In this document: one piece after another, positions 9,055-17,802 of the stretch
How the letters are laid out: each line of letters begins with the position of its first letter
How positions within the stretch are numbered: position 1 is the first letter of the stretch
Assembly (NCBI GenBank): GCA_023653145.1
Contig: JAMNXM010000003.1
Location: 1-35,868 of the forward strand
Direction: 5' to 3'
DNA length: 35,868 bases
Source of the DNA: Minisyncoccota bacterium
Lineage (GTDB): Bacteria > Patescibacteriota > Minisyncoccia > Phycocordibacterales > Phycocordibacteraceae
The notes under the pieces: model-generated
The model's database searches: none
The model's input: the letters and a program-made list of their open reading frames with translations, nothing else
What the model was told of the DNA's origin: nothing
Program-made: the position numbers and the translations under genes

Positions 9055-11907
9055 ATGGTTACGCCTGGCGTCCCAAACTTTGACGCAAACACAACCAAGA
9101 ATCTGTCGCCAGAGCAAAACATGGCGAAGCAGAAGGAGAATAGTCGCACCGGCGGCTATGGTGGTGGACGAAAGCGCGACTTTAACTTTGACGACGCACC
9201 ACTTGCTCCTATTCCTGAAAAGCCTGAGCCGTATCAGTACGTGCCTGAGTCGTATGGCTCGGCGCTCGACCAAACACCTGACGCAAACGACAAGGATATG
9301 GAGGAGCTCCTGGGCATCCTCAACACTAAGGGGCTTGATGCCGTTTTTAAAGAGCTTGATAGGATTGCAAACCCGCACCTCGAAGACGACTTCCATAAGC
9401 TGTTGGTGCAACTCAAGAGGCAAGGGCAGAAGATTAATGGACTTGATCCAAAGAGCCCGCTCGCTAAAGCGCTCGACTTTGTAGTGATTCAGATTTCTGT
9501 CCCTGAACCAAGTAGTTCACTTAGTGAGGTGTGTGAGCAGATGATTAGCGTCTATCAGGCGATCCTTCCGTTCGTCGGGTTGCCGTCTGAAGCCATCTTC
9601 TTTAAGGATTGGCGCTACCGCAAAGCGATCCAGAAAGAGCACATCACTATGGAGATTGCCGTGTCATCGACTGATGAGGCCGCATGCTTTTACCTTGCGG
9701 CGCCGCGCTCTCGCATGGACCTTATTGAGAAGCAGATTTTTGCAACGTTCCCTGGCGCACAGATATCTGAAGCACCAGACGACTACAACATTTTCAACCA
9801 GTTTGGTGCGTCTGCAATTGCATATACAACGCTCTATCGCCCTGCGCCGCTTTCAATTAAAACGTATGACGCGTTTACGAGCGACCCCATCAACCAACTC
9901 CTCACGTCGATGGCACGCATTTCAAAAGAAGGGGAGGGTGTTGCGTTCCAAATCAGCGTGGCTCCCGCGGGTGAGTACTACATGAAGCGCTTCATGAAGC
10001 TCCTTGACGACATGCGGCATCCTAAAATGCCGCCATCAGATATATTCCGCAAACATCGCTACCTCTTCCGCAACTCGTGGATTAGGCGTCACGCACCAAA
10101 CTTTATAGGGACGATTATGGATTTCTTTTCGTCTGAGGAAAAGAAGAGTCAAGATCGTGATGTCGACAACATGCAGGTCAGTAGTATTGAGAAGAAGATG
10201 AAGCACATCATTATGGGCACCAACATTCGTATCGCGACATCCGCGCGCACCGACGCACGTGCCCAAGCACTCCTCAAAGACTTCGAGCTCGTGTTAAACC
10301 AGTACGACGACCCACAAGGCAACCGCTTTAAACTACGCTTTCCAGCGTCGCGTGCTGAGGAACGTGACTTGTTCCGCCAGTTTATCTTCCGTCTCTTTGA
10401 CCGCGGCCCTATAGAGGGTGTATGGAAGATGTTGTACCTTGAGTTTTTCGAAAAAATACACTCGCCGCTCATGTACTACAGCCGTGCAATGCCGATGAGT
10501 CTTGCTGAAATTGCAACGATGTTCCACCTTGCGATTGCGGGTGGCACACTGAGTCGTGAGGCCGACACCGCAGGAGGGAAGTACGCTATGGCGTACCCTG
10601 GACTTCCGTCAGAGGGCATACTCCTTGGTCGCAACAAGCACGCCGGCGTGACTACGGACGTTCGTATGCAAATGCAAGACCGCATGCGCCACCTCTATAC
10701 CATCGGCCAGACCGGTACCGGTAAGACGAACTTCTTAAAGAACTTGATTATTCAAGACATTGAGCGCGGAGACGGCGTCTGCTTTATAGACCCGCACGGC
10801 GTCGACGTGTTGGAGATCCTGAGCCGCATCCCCAAGGAGCGCCAGAACGACGTGATTTACTTTGACCCTGCATACACGGACCGCCCAATGGGGCTCAACA
10901 TGCTCGAGTACGATCCACGGTTCCCCGAGCAAAAGACGTTCGTGGTTGATGAGTTGTTCAAAATCTTCCAGAAGCTCTACGGCCAGGTGCCCGAGGCGTT
11001 CGGTCCTATCTTTGAGCAGTACTTTCGCAACGCAACGCTCTTGGTTCTTGAAGACCCGGAAACGGGCTCCACGCTCCTTGATATTTCACGCGTACTGTCA
11101 GACGAGGACTTCCGCCACCTCAAGATCTCGCGCTGTAGAAACCCAGTGGTTGCACACTTCTGGGAGGATATTGCCGAGCGTGTCTCGGGGGAGGGGTCCC
11201 TCAAAAACATTGTTCCGTATATTACGTCAAAGTTCGACATCTTTATTGCAAACGAAATCATGCGCCCTATTGTGGGCCAGCAGCGCTCCGCGTTCAACTT
11301 CAAAGACATTATGGACAACAAGAAGATCTTTTTGGTCAACTTGTCTAAGGGACGTCTGGGTGACGTAAACGCAAACCTCATCGGCCTCGTGCTTGTGGGT
11401 AAGATCTTGATGGAGGCCTTGGCGCGCGACGTCAGTCAGAATCCGCCTGCGTTTTACCTCTATCTCGACGAGTTCCAAAACATTACAACTGACTCGATCT
11501 CTATTATTCTCTCTGAAGCGCGCAAGTTCCGCCTCTCAATGACGATGGCACACCAGTTTATCGGCCAACTCTACCCAAAGATCCGCGACGCGGTGTTCGG
11601 GAACGTGGGCTCTATGGCAGTGTTCCGCGTTGGTCCTGACGACGTTGAATTTTTGGCGCGCCAACTTCAACCAATCTTTGAAGCTAAAGATTTGTTGAGG
11701 ACGAAAAACTTCCAAGCGGCAATGCGTCTCCTCAACAACAACTCGCCATTTCCACCGTTTACGCTTGAGACCCTACCGTTCACACCAGGGGATACCGGAA
11801 CAGCAGACGCAATGAAGCAATTGTCGTACCAGCGTTTCGGCCGTCCACGCGAGGCAGTTGAGGCAGAAATCCGCGAGAAGTACGCGATATTCAAAAAGGA
11901 AAAGTAG
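9055..11907 (+). CDS. VirD4/TraG/VirB4-type ATPase (type IV secretion-like DNA-binding domain)
   Basis: Walker A GQTGTGKTNFLKNLI, FIDPHGVDVLEIL, FYLYLDEFQNITTDSISIILSEARKFRLSMTMAHQFIGQL. Confidence 0.8.
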   Translation: MVTPGVPNFDANTTKNLSPEQNMAKQKENSRTGGYGGGRKRDFNFDDAPLAPIPEKPEPYQYVPESYGSALDQTPDANDKDMEELLGILNTKGLDAVFKELDRIANPHLEDDFHKLLVQLKRQGQKINGLDPKSPLAKALDFVVIQISVPEPSSSLSEVCEQMISVYQAILPFVGLPSEAIFFKDWRYRKAIQKEHITMEIAVSSTDEAACFYLAAPRSRMDLIEKQIFATFPGAQISEAPDDYNIFNQFGASAIAYTTLYRPAPLSIKTYDAFTSDPINQLLTSMARISKEGEGVAFQISVAPAGEYYMKRFMKLLDDMRHPKMPPSDIFRKHRYLFRNSWIRRHAPNFIGTIMDFFSSEEKKSQDRDVDNMQVSSIEKKMKHIIMGTNIRIATSARTDARAQALLKDFELVLNQYDDPQGNRFKLRFPASRAEERDLFRQFIFRLFDRGPIEGVWKMLYLEFFEKIHSPLMYYSRAMPMSLAEIATMFHLAIAGGTLSREADTAGGKYAMAYPGLPSEGILLGRNKHAGVTTDVRMQMQDRMRHLYTIGQTGTGKTNFLKNLIIQDIERGDGVCFIDPHGVDVLEILSRIPKERQNDVIYFDPAYTDRPMGLNMLEYDPRFPEQKTFVVDELFKIFQKLYGQVPEAFGPIFEQYFRNATLLVLEDPETGSTLLDISRVLSDEDFRHLKISRCRNPVVAHFWEDIAERVSGEGSLKNIVPYITSKFDIFIANEIMRPIVGQQRSAFNFKDIMDNKKIFLVNLSKGRLGDVNANLIGLVLVGKILMEALARDVSQNPPAFYLYLDEFQNITTDSISIILSEARKFRLSMTMAHQFIGQLYPKIRDAVFGNVGSMAVFRVGPDDVEFLARQLQPIFEAKDLLRTKNFQAAMRLLNNNSPFPPFTLETLPFTPGDTGTADAMKQLSYQRFGRPREAVEAEIREKYAIFKKEK

Positions 11908-11944
11908 AGTCGCACGAGCAGGTGCGCTGTGGTATAGTGCGCGC

Positions 11945-12544
11945 ATGAAGTTCCAAGATCAACGCTCACTTATTCTTTTTAAGCCCGACACCATTCAACG
12001 TGGGTTGGTCGGCGAGGTTATGCGCCGCATCGAGCGCACGGGGCTCAAGATTGTTGCGCTTAAAATGCTGATCGCATCGCGTGACCAGGTTGTAGCGCAC
12101 TATCACAAAGACGAGGCATGGTTTATAAAGAAGGGCACCAAGATTGTTGAAGACCGCAAAGCCAACAACTTGCCCATTGAAATGGAGGCAGTTGAGTACG
12201 GACGCAACATTATCGAGCAGAACGTCCAGTTCATGACCTCGGGGCCTATCGTTGCGATCATTGTGCAGGGCAACGAAGCACCAGCAGTCATCAAGAAGAT
12301 TACTGGAGGCACAGAGCCTGCAACGTCAGACGTTGGGACTATACGCGGTGACTTTACGATAGACTCGTACGAGCATGCAGGAGTTTCGGGTCGCGCGGTC
12401 CGCAACCTGCTCCACTGCTCAGAGAGCGTCGAGGAAGCAGAGCGCGAGATTACCGTCTGGTTTACCCCACAAGAGATCGTCTCGTACCGCTTGGTAGGGG
12501 AGCAGATACTTTACGACGTGAACCTCGACGGCATCTTGGAGTAA
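11945..12544 (+). CDS. ndk: Nucleoside diphosphate kinase
   Basis: RSLILFKPDTIQRGLVGEVMRRIERTGLKIVALKM...GTIRGDF...NLLHCSESVEEAEREITVWF; TATAGT-N6-ATG. Confidence 0.93.
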   Translation: MKFQDQRSLILFKPDTIQRGLVGEVMRRIERTGLKIVALKMLIASRDQVVAHYHKDEAWFIKKGTKIVEDRKANNLPIEMEAVEYGRNIIEQNVQFMTSGPIVAIIVQGNEAPAVIKKITGGTEPATSDVGTIRGDFTIDSYEHAGVSGRAVRNLLHCSESVEEAEREITVWFTPQEIVSYRLVGEQILYDVNLDGILE

Positions 12545-12562
12545 CCCTACTCTTGGTATACT
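12536..12562 (+). promoter_or_regulatory. Extended -10 promoter for the structured RNA
   Basis: TTGGAG (12536-12541), 15-bp spacer, TGG-TATACT (-10 at 12557-12562). Confidence 0.5.
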
Positions 12563-12567
12563 GGGGT

Positions 12568-12724
12568 GGGGCTCGTGCGGGCGATTATCCGCTTAAAAAA
12601 GCTTCGGGAGTCTTAGATCACCTACCACAACTGATGTCCTTCGGGATTCAAATGGGGTTAGGTTGCGGGCACCCACCTGAGCGAAAGCTCGGGTAATCGC
12701 CCCAGGGCCCCACGCAAGCCCCCG
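12568..12724 (+). ncRNA. Structured RNA with 6S RNA (ssrS)-like architecture, candidate
   Basis: Closing stems GGGGCU/AGCCCC, CGUG/CACG and GGGCGAUUA/UAAUCGCCC; internal bubble; 3' bubble hairpin ACCUGAGC-GAAA-GCUCGGGU; apical ACCUA/UAGGU arm. Own promoter and terminator, no ORF. Confidence 0.5.
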
Positions 12725-12757
12725 TCCTTCGTCGAGAGACTTCTTAGGACGGGGTTT
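12720..12757 (+). terminator. Hairpin terminator of the structured RNA
   Basis: CCCGTCC...GGACGGG stem with inner GTC-GAGA-GAC, then TTT. Confidence 0.55.
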
Positions 12758-12764
12758 CGCATAT

Positions 12765-13175
12765 ATGCGTCTGACATTGCTCATTTTTTCTCTTGTCATT
12801 GCCAGCGTCATGGCGGTGGTGCAGTATATCGCTCTTGTTGAGTATTGGTACTGGCAGTATTGGTGGCTCGATATTGCAATGCACGCCGCTGGCGGTGCGC
12901 TCCTTATGTGTATCGGCCTTGCGCTTGGCCTGAGGCGTGCACTGGCACTCATCGTGTTTGTAGGGGGCATCAGTCTTGCATGGGAGGTGTACGAGTTTGC
13001 ACTTGGTATTTCAGTACACGAGGAGGCGTTTCTCTCCGACACGACACTCGACCTGGTCATGGATACACTCGGAGCACTGGTGGTGTACGGTATGATGAGG
13101 CAATGGCTCAGATCTCAATTACCTTTGCCCGCGGTGCACGGCGTGTCACCGGGTCAAACTTCCTCGTCACCGTAG
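12765..13175 (+). CDS. Small 4-TM membrane protein, hypothetical
   Basis: 136 aa hydrophobic ORF containing WLDIAMHAAGGALL...WEVYEF...DTTLDLVMDTLGALVVYG; overlaps the next gene's start. Confidence 0.55.
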   Translation: MRLTLLIFSLVIASVMAVVQYIALVEYWYWQYWWLDIAMHAAGGALLMCIGLALGLRRALALIVFVGGISLAWEVYEFALGISVHEEAFLSDTTLDLVMDTLGALVVYGMMRQWLRSQLPLPAVHGVSPGQTSSSP

Positions 13176-14464
13176 TTGATGGCGCACGGACGACGCGGAT
13201 ACTCATTGATTGTGGACTGACGCAGGGAGAGCAGTTTTGTGACCCAACGAACGGCGAGACCTTTACCTACGACCCAACGGAGATAGGCGCAGTATTTTTT
13301 ACCCACGCACACGCAGACCACATTGGGCTCTTCCCCAAGTTGGTCAAAGAGGGGTTCAAGGGTCGCGCGTATGCAACTGCACCCACCAGAGACTTAATGC
13401 CAGTCATGCTTGAAGACTCAGTCTCTTTGATGAGATCTGAAGCAACACGCTGCGGTACTGATGTGCCGTACGTTATGGACGATGTGGTGCACGCATTAAA
13501 GATGCTTACCGACATTCCGTACGGAGAAACAGTGACGGTGGGTGACGCACGCGTGACGCTCTTAAATGCCGGGCACATCTTGGGTTCCGCACTTGTTCAG
13601 ATAGATGCAGGAGGGAAGCGTGTCGTGTTTACCGGGGACTTGGGGCGCGTACCGTCTATCTTAGCCCCAGACCGCGACGTACCTGAAGGCGTTGACGTGC
13701 TCGTAACCGAGTCGGTCTATGGGAACCGCACGCACGCCTCAGTGTCTGACTCAGAGCAAGAACTTGCCGCCGCAGTACAGCGCTCGTACCAAGAGCAGGG
13801 GACACTCCTTATACCGGCGTTTTCGCTCGAGCGTACACAAATAATCTTGGCCGCTCTTGACCGCATGATGACTGAGGGCACGCTACCGAAAGTGCCGGTC
13901 TACATGGACTCACCGCTTGCAGCGAAGGTCACCGACATATACCGCGCGTACCCAGCGTTTTTGCGCCCTGAGGTGCGCGAGCGGCTGGAGCGCGGCGATG
14001 ACCCGTTCAGCTTTCCGACGTTGCGGGTGACGGTCAATACCGAGTCGTCGCACCTTATTGATGTGGCTCCGAGCCCAAAGATAGTGATTGCAGGCGCCGG
14101 TATGAGCCACGGCGGACGTATCCGCCACCACGAGCAAAAGTACTTACCGCTCAAGAACACGACACTCCTCCTCGTGGGGTATCAGGTTGCAGGTTCGCTC
14201 GGCCGTAGGCTGAAGGATGGGCGAAAAGAGGTTGCTATTGATGGAGTCAAAGTAAAGGTGCGCGCACGGGTTGCCGCAATTGGTGGCTTTTCTGCTCATG
14301 CAGACCGCGACGATATTGTAGGCTTTGTCGAGGCGGTGAAGCCCAGGCGCGTGTTTGTGGTCCTAGGCGAGACCGAGGCGGCTACCTTCTTGGCACAGCG
14401 CATTTCAGGCTTCCTAGGCCTCCCGACAGACGTCCCACAGGAAGGGGAGACCTACGAACTCTAG
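13103..14464 (+). CDS. MBL-fold/beta-CASP ribonuclease (RNA-processing exonuclease-like)
   Basis: MAQISITFARGARRVTGSNFLV...FTHAHADHIGLFPKLV, FTGDLGRV, TESVYGNRTH, GFSAHADRDD. Start ATG 13103 is inside the longer track ORF. Confidence 0.9.
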   Translation: MAQISITFARGARRVTGSNFLVTVVDGARTTRILIDCGLTQGEQFCDPTNGETFTYDPTEIGAVFFTHAHADHIGLFPKLVKEGFKGRAYATAPTRDLMPVMLEDSVSLMRSEATRCGTDVPYVMDDVVHALKMLTDIPYGETVTVGDARVTLLNAGHILGSALVQIDAGGKRVVFTGDLGRVPSILAPDRDVPEGVDVLVTESVYGNRTHASVSDSEQELAAAVQRSYQEQGTLLIPAFSLERTQIILAALDRMMTEGTLPKVPVYMDSPLAAKVTDIYRAYPAFLRPEVRERLERGDDPFSFPTLRVTVNTESSHLIDVAPSPKIVIAGAGMSHGGRIRHHEQKYLPLKNTTLLLVGYQVAGSLGRRLKDGRKEVAIDGVKVKVRARVAAIGGFSAHADRDDIVGFVEAVKPRRVFVVLGETEAATFLAQRISGFLGLPTDVPQEGETYEL

Positions 14465-14467
14465 TAC

Positions 14468-14496
14468 TTGACTAATGTGTTTAGAGGGTGTATAAT
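14468..14496 (+). promoter_or_regulatory. Consensus sigma70 promoter
   Basis: TTGACT (14468-14473), 17-bp spacer, TATAAT (14491-14496). Confidence 0.75.
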
Positions 14497-14504
14497 ATTA
14501 ACAT

Positions 14505-14639
14505 ATGGAGAACTTTGGGAATGGAATTGAGATGGCAGGAGATATTACTACGCCAATGACTTATTTTGCCACCCTTATTTTTGCAGCAATTCTAATTGGT
14601 AGATGGCCCACAATACGTTCGACATTCTCATCCCGATAG
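14505..14639 (+). CDS. 44-aa single-TM peptide, hypothetical
   Basis: MENFGNGIEMAGDITTPMTYFATLIFAAILIGRWPTIRSTFSSR; lies between a near-consensus promoter and a terminator. Confidence 0.5.
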   Translation: MENFGNGIEMAGDITTPMTYFATLIFAAILIGRWPTIRSTFSSR

Positions 14640-14650
14640 TAAGTTCAAAT

Positions 14651-14686
14651 AAAAACCGCTCCGACTATAGTCGGAGCGGTTTTTTG
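14651..14686. terminator. Bidirectional intrinsic terminator
   Basis: Perfect palindrome ACCGCTCCGACTATAGTCGGAGCGGT flanked by A5 and T6; lies between convergent genes. Confidence 0.85.
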
Positions 14687-14695
14687 TATTGAGAG

Positions 14696-15043
14696 TTACG
14701 CTACTTTTGCCAACAGGCGCTTGAATGACTCTGGGTGGGTCATCGCCATCTCAGAGAGCACCTTGCGGTCGAGCATGATGTTCTTCTTCTTCAAGGCATC
14801 AATGAATGTCGAGTAGTTCTTAAAGCCGTTCTCGCGGAGAGCGGCGTTCACACGCACGATGTGGAGTCCGCGCATAGTGCGCTTCTTAGCGCGGCGGTCG
14901 CGGAATGCGTGCTGGCCAGCGTGCTTGATTGCCTCAAGCGCCTGCTTCTTCTTCGTAGAGCGGCCGTGGCGGTAGCCCTTCGTCTGCTTCAGGATATTCT
15001 TACGGCGCTTCAACTGTTTTGGACCTCCTTTGGTGCGTGCCAT
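14696..15043 (-). CDS. rplT: 50S ribosomal protein L20
   Basis: MARTKGGPKQLKRRKNILKQTKGYRHGRSTKKKQALEAIKHAGQHAFRDRRAKKR. Confidence 0.95.
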   Translation of the reverse strand: MARTKGGPKQLKRRKNILKQTKGYRHGRSTKKKQALEAIKHAGQHAFRDRRAKKRTMRGLHIVRVNAALRENGFKNYSTFIDALKKKNIMLDRKVLSEMAMTHPESFKRLLAKVA

Positions 15044-15072
15044 ATGTAACTACTATGTATTAAGTACTAAAA

Positions 15073-15258
15073 CTATGCGCCAGGGAAGTAGCGTGCGCGG
15101 TCTGCGCTCGTCATCTCGATAGAGGTCGAGCGGCCCTTGCGTGCCTTGGTCTTCGAACTCTCCTTAGCATTAAAGTGGTTCTGCCCAGCCTTGCGTCCGA
15201 CGAGTTTACCCTTCTTGGTAATGCGGAGGCGCTTTTGGAATGACTTGTTGGTTTTCAT
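15073..15258 (-). CDS. rpmI: 50S ribosomal protein L35
   Basis: MKTNKSFQKRLRITKKGKLVGRKAGQNHFNAKES. Confidence 0.93.
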   Translation of the reverse strand: MKTNKSFQKRLRITKKGKLVGRKAGQNHFNAKESSKTKARKGRSTSIEMTSADRARYFPGA

Positions 15259-15779
15259 GATTTTTTAGTGCTTTTTTCGAGTGTCGTTGCTATGCCTCGG
15301 GGACCTCGCTGGGGCGCTTCTGCCACTTTGTACTCTTCAGGGATGAGCTTTACAAAGCGGTCGAGGCGCTCCTGCAAAAACTTTGGGTCCATGTACTTGT
15401 ACCGGCCCCTCAGCTGCAGTTCGACTTTGACTCGGTGCCCCTCGCGGAGCCACTCAGCAGCGTTACGAGCCTTGCGGGTTAAGTCGTGCTCGCCCTCGGT
15501 CACTGTCACCTGGATAGACTTGGTTTCAGTGGTGTGGGACTTGGCTCGTACCTCGCGCTCCTTCTTCTGCTGCTCGTATTGAAATTTACCATAATCCATT
15601 ATTTTGGCAACCGGTGGGGTTGCGGCAGGTGAGACCTCGATAAGGTCGAGGCCGAGGGCTTTGGCCTGCGCGAGCGCCTCTTTAGTCTCGAGGACCCCGA
15701 GGTTTTGACCGTCTGCACCAATGACCCGAAGTTCTGGTGCGCGGATTTGAGCGTTGATGTTAATGCGGGGGGTAGCCAC
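15255..15779 (-). CDS. infC: Translation initiation factor IF-3 (GTG start)
   Basis: ININAQIRAPELRVIGADGQNLGVLETKEALAQAKALGLDLIEVSPAATPPVAKIMDYGKFQYEQQKK. Confidence 0.96.
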   Translation of the reverse strand: MATPRININAQIRAPELRVIGADGQNLGVLETKEALAQAKALGLDLIEVSPAATPPVAKIMDYGKFQYEQQKKEREVRAKSHTTETKSIQVTVTEGEHDLTRKARNAAEWLREGHRVKVELQLRGRYKYMDPKFLQERLDRFVKLIPEEYKVAEAPQRGPRGIATTLEKSTKKS

Positions 15780-15836
15780 TGGTGTTCGTTACCTCGCTAC
15801 TTTAGCATGCCGTCTACACGAGTGCTACAGCATAAA

Positions 15837-15862
15837 AAACAAAATCCCGACAGGGTCGGGAT
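15837..15862 (-). terminator. Intrinsic terminator distal to the tmRNA-associated element
   Basis: Minus strand ATCCCGA-CCCTG-TCGGGAT followed by TTTTGTTTTTT. Confidence 0.65.
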
Positions 15863-15868
15863 GTATTG

Positions 15869-16052
15869 GTGGAGGTGGAGGGTATTGCCCGCGACTCGTG
15901 GGCTCACCTTCGTTCGCCCACGGTCTGGGCACCGCCTCGCGACTCGTCGATACGACGAGTAACGCTCCGGCGCTCATTACCCTCACGCATGCAAAGTAGT
16001 TTGCATGCTCACCCTACAAATAAAAAGACTGCCTTACGGCAGTTTTTATTTG
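15869..16052 (-). repeat. Palindromic tmRNA-3'-end-associated element
   Basis: GTGGAGGTGGAGGGTA at 15869-15884 duplicates 16052-16067 (tmRNA 3' end). Inverted copy GCTCATTACCCTC at 15972-15984. Internal hairpins; core shared with the tRNA-Ile element. Confidence 0.75.
16014..16052 (-). terminator. Intrinsic terminator of ssrA
   Basis: Minus strand ACAAATAAAAACTGCC-GTAA-GGCAGTCTTTTTATTTGT. Confidence 0.75.
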
Positions 16053-16435
16053 TGGAGGTGGAGGGTAATGAGCCCTCGTCCAAAGAAGGTCTTGTGAGCA
16101 TTGCTACGCTGTCTAGTGTGTTTCGAGGTTTAAGTACTACAGTAAGAATCACACAAGATAATGCAGTACCGATCTCGTGATCTTATCTACTACGTGAGCA
16201 GGGCAGTAGACCAGCCGTATGGTTATTACACTCGTCTGACCCTATGCGGCGTCAGGGGACGAGCGCCGTCCGCTCAATGGCAGACGGGTCGGTACTTACG
16301 CAACTGCGAATGCAGGAGTGAAGTACGGACTTGCAACAGGTTTCACACTGTTGGTGCTCGAGATTTTAGGTGTTCTTGAGCAATCACCACAGCGCACACA
16401 AACAAGGAATTTCTTTGTCGAATCTGGTCACCCCC
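16053..16435 (-). ncRNA. ssrA: Transfer-messenger RNA (tmRNA), CCA not encoded
   Basis: Minus strand starts GGGGGTGACCAGATTCGACA and ends GGACGAGGGCTCATTACCCTCCACCTCCA. Acceptor stem GGGGGUG/CACCUCC. Internal reading frame ends ...SPYFTPAFAVA-TAA. smpB lies immediately upstream. Confidence 0.9.
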
Positions 16436-16514
16436 GTAGGGGACACATGCAGGAGCATGCAGCCCCAACGCGAATGACCAGGTACCCTGAGCGCGCCAGA
16501 GGCGTGCCGAAGGG

Positions 16515-16964
16515 TTATTGATTTTTCAAAGAGCGATCGATGTCCCGCTTGGCATCTCGGTCCTTCAGTGTAGCCCGTTTGTCATGCTTTTTCTTCTTCC
16601 GTGCCAGAGCAAACGAGAGCTTGATGAACCTCTTTTTATTATACACCATTATAGGCACTAATGTCAAGTCTCCCTGGGATTCTGCCCCCTCGAGCGCCTT
16701 CAACTCCTTTTTGCCGAGCAATAGTTTCCGCGTGCGCTCGGGGTCGTACGACTTTGGCGTGTTTCCAACTTGGTAGGGAGTGATAGATGCACCGACGAGG
16801 TATGCCTCGCCAGCGCGCACAACGACGCGCGCCCCGATGAGGGTCGCCATGCCTGCGCGCAGTGCTTTTGCCTCAAACCCGAAAAGCGAAATACCCGCCT
16901 CGTATGTCTCAAGAAACTCGTATTCGAGGTGTGCTTTTTTATTTTCGACGTGTGTTCGTTCCAT
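16515..16964 (-). CDS. smpB: SsrA-binding protein SmpB
   Basis: MERTHVENKKAHLEYEFLETYEAGISLFGFEAKALRAGMATLIGARVVVRAGEAYLVGASITPYQ...; ORF extends to 16976. Confidence 0.92.
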   Translation of the reverse strand: MERTHVENKKAHLEYEFLETYEAGISLFGFEAKALRAGMATLIGARVVVRAGEAYLVGASITPYQVGNTPKSYDPERTRKLLLGKKELKALEGAESQGDLTLVPIMVYNKKRFIKLSFALARKKKKHDKRATLKDRDAKRDIDRSLKNQ

Positions 16965-17802
16965 GCGATTTTCCAAACAGTGTCTGGAGCTCCTGACTGT
17001 TTGTTACATCAGCGTACCCCAGATTAAAGGCCTCGGTAATAGCCTCGGGTGTGCCAGCAATAGTACCGACACGGAGTGGTCGTGAGGGGCTCAAGCAGTA
17101 GGCGCGCGCCGACACACCAGTGGGGCAGAGTCCTGGTGGAAGTGCCAAGTCTTTGAGCATGGCAAGCCTGAGCCCTCGTGGCGAGCGGAGCGCTTCGGCA
17201 GTTAAGAACATCTTTGACAGCGTGTCTCGACGCACCGACTCGCAGTTGATGGTTATGAGTGCCGTCACTCCGGTGCTCGCAATTTTTGATGCAAGCGTCT
17301 GTATATTTGCAGACATGCCGCCGTCTATGTAGCGCTTGAGGCCGAGACGCACCTTTTTCCCATACACGACGGGCAACGCTTTGGCGGCGCGGAGTGTCTC
17401 GTAGTAGTCGAAGAACGATGTGTTTGAAATAAACTCAGTAGCACCTGTGTCGGCGTTCGTGACGGTGATGTAGTACTGTGTTTGCGCGGCGCTTAGCTTT
17501 TTAGTGTTGAGCGGTACCTGCTTCTTGCAGATCTCGTCAATCAAGTAGTCGATGTTGACCCGACCTCTACGCGATACAAACTTTTCGTCATTGAGGTGGT
17601 GCAACCAAATAGTGCGTAGTTCCTCATACTGCTCGGCGAGGTAGTAAAACGCGTTACCTGCAGAGCCAGACTCGGCACCGAGCGCATAGGGTCGCGTCAA
17701 CCCGTATACCTCTTTGAGTGCGCTGAGGGCTCCCGCAGAGTAGGCACAGCGCTTACCGCCACCGGTTAAGACCAGACCAATTTTTTCATCGGACTTCGTC
17801 AT
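16939..17802 (-). CDS. Patatin-like phospholipase
   Basis: LVLTGGGKRCAYSAGALSAL, GAESGSAGNAF (GxSxG), YIDGGMSANI (DGG). Confidence 0.85.
   Translation of the reverse strand: MTKSDEKIGLVLTGGGKRCAYSAGALSALKEVYGLTRPYALGAESGSAGNAFYYLAEQYEELRTIWLHHLNDEKFVSRRGRVNIDYLIDEICKKQVPLNTKKLSAAQTQYYITVTNADTGATEFISNTSFFDYYETLRAAKALPVVYGKKVRLGLKRYIDGGMSANIQTLASKIASTGVTALITINCESVRRDTLSKMFLTAEALRSPRGLRLAMLKDLALPPGLCPTGVSARAYCLSPSRPLRVGTIAGTPEAITEAFNLGYADVTNSQELQTLFGKSHGTNTRRK

Noticed and set aside
9055-11907. The VirD4/TraG-like ATPase as evidence of a conjugative element
   Set aside because: No relaxase or other T4SS genes nearby; it is flanked by map and ndk, so it is better treated as a resident gene.
15705-16521. 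Small plus-strand ORFs across the infC upstream region and tmRNA
   Set aside because: Antisense to tmRNA and its downstream element; no recognisable protein features.
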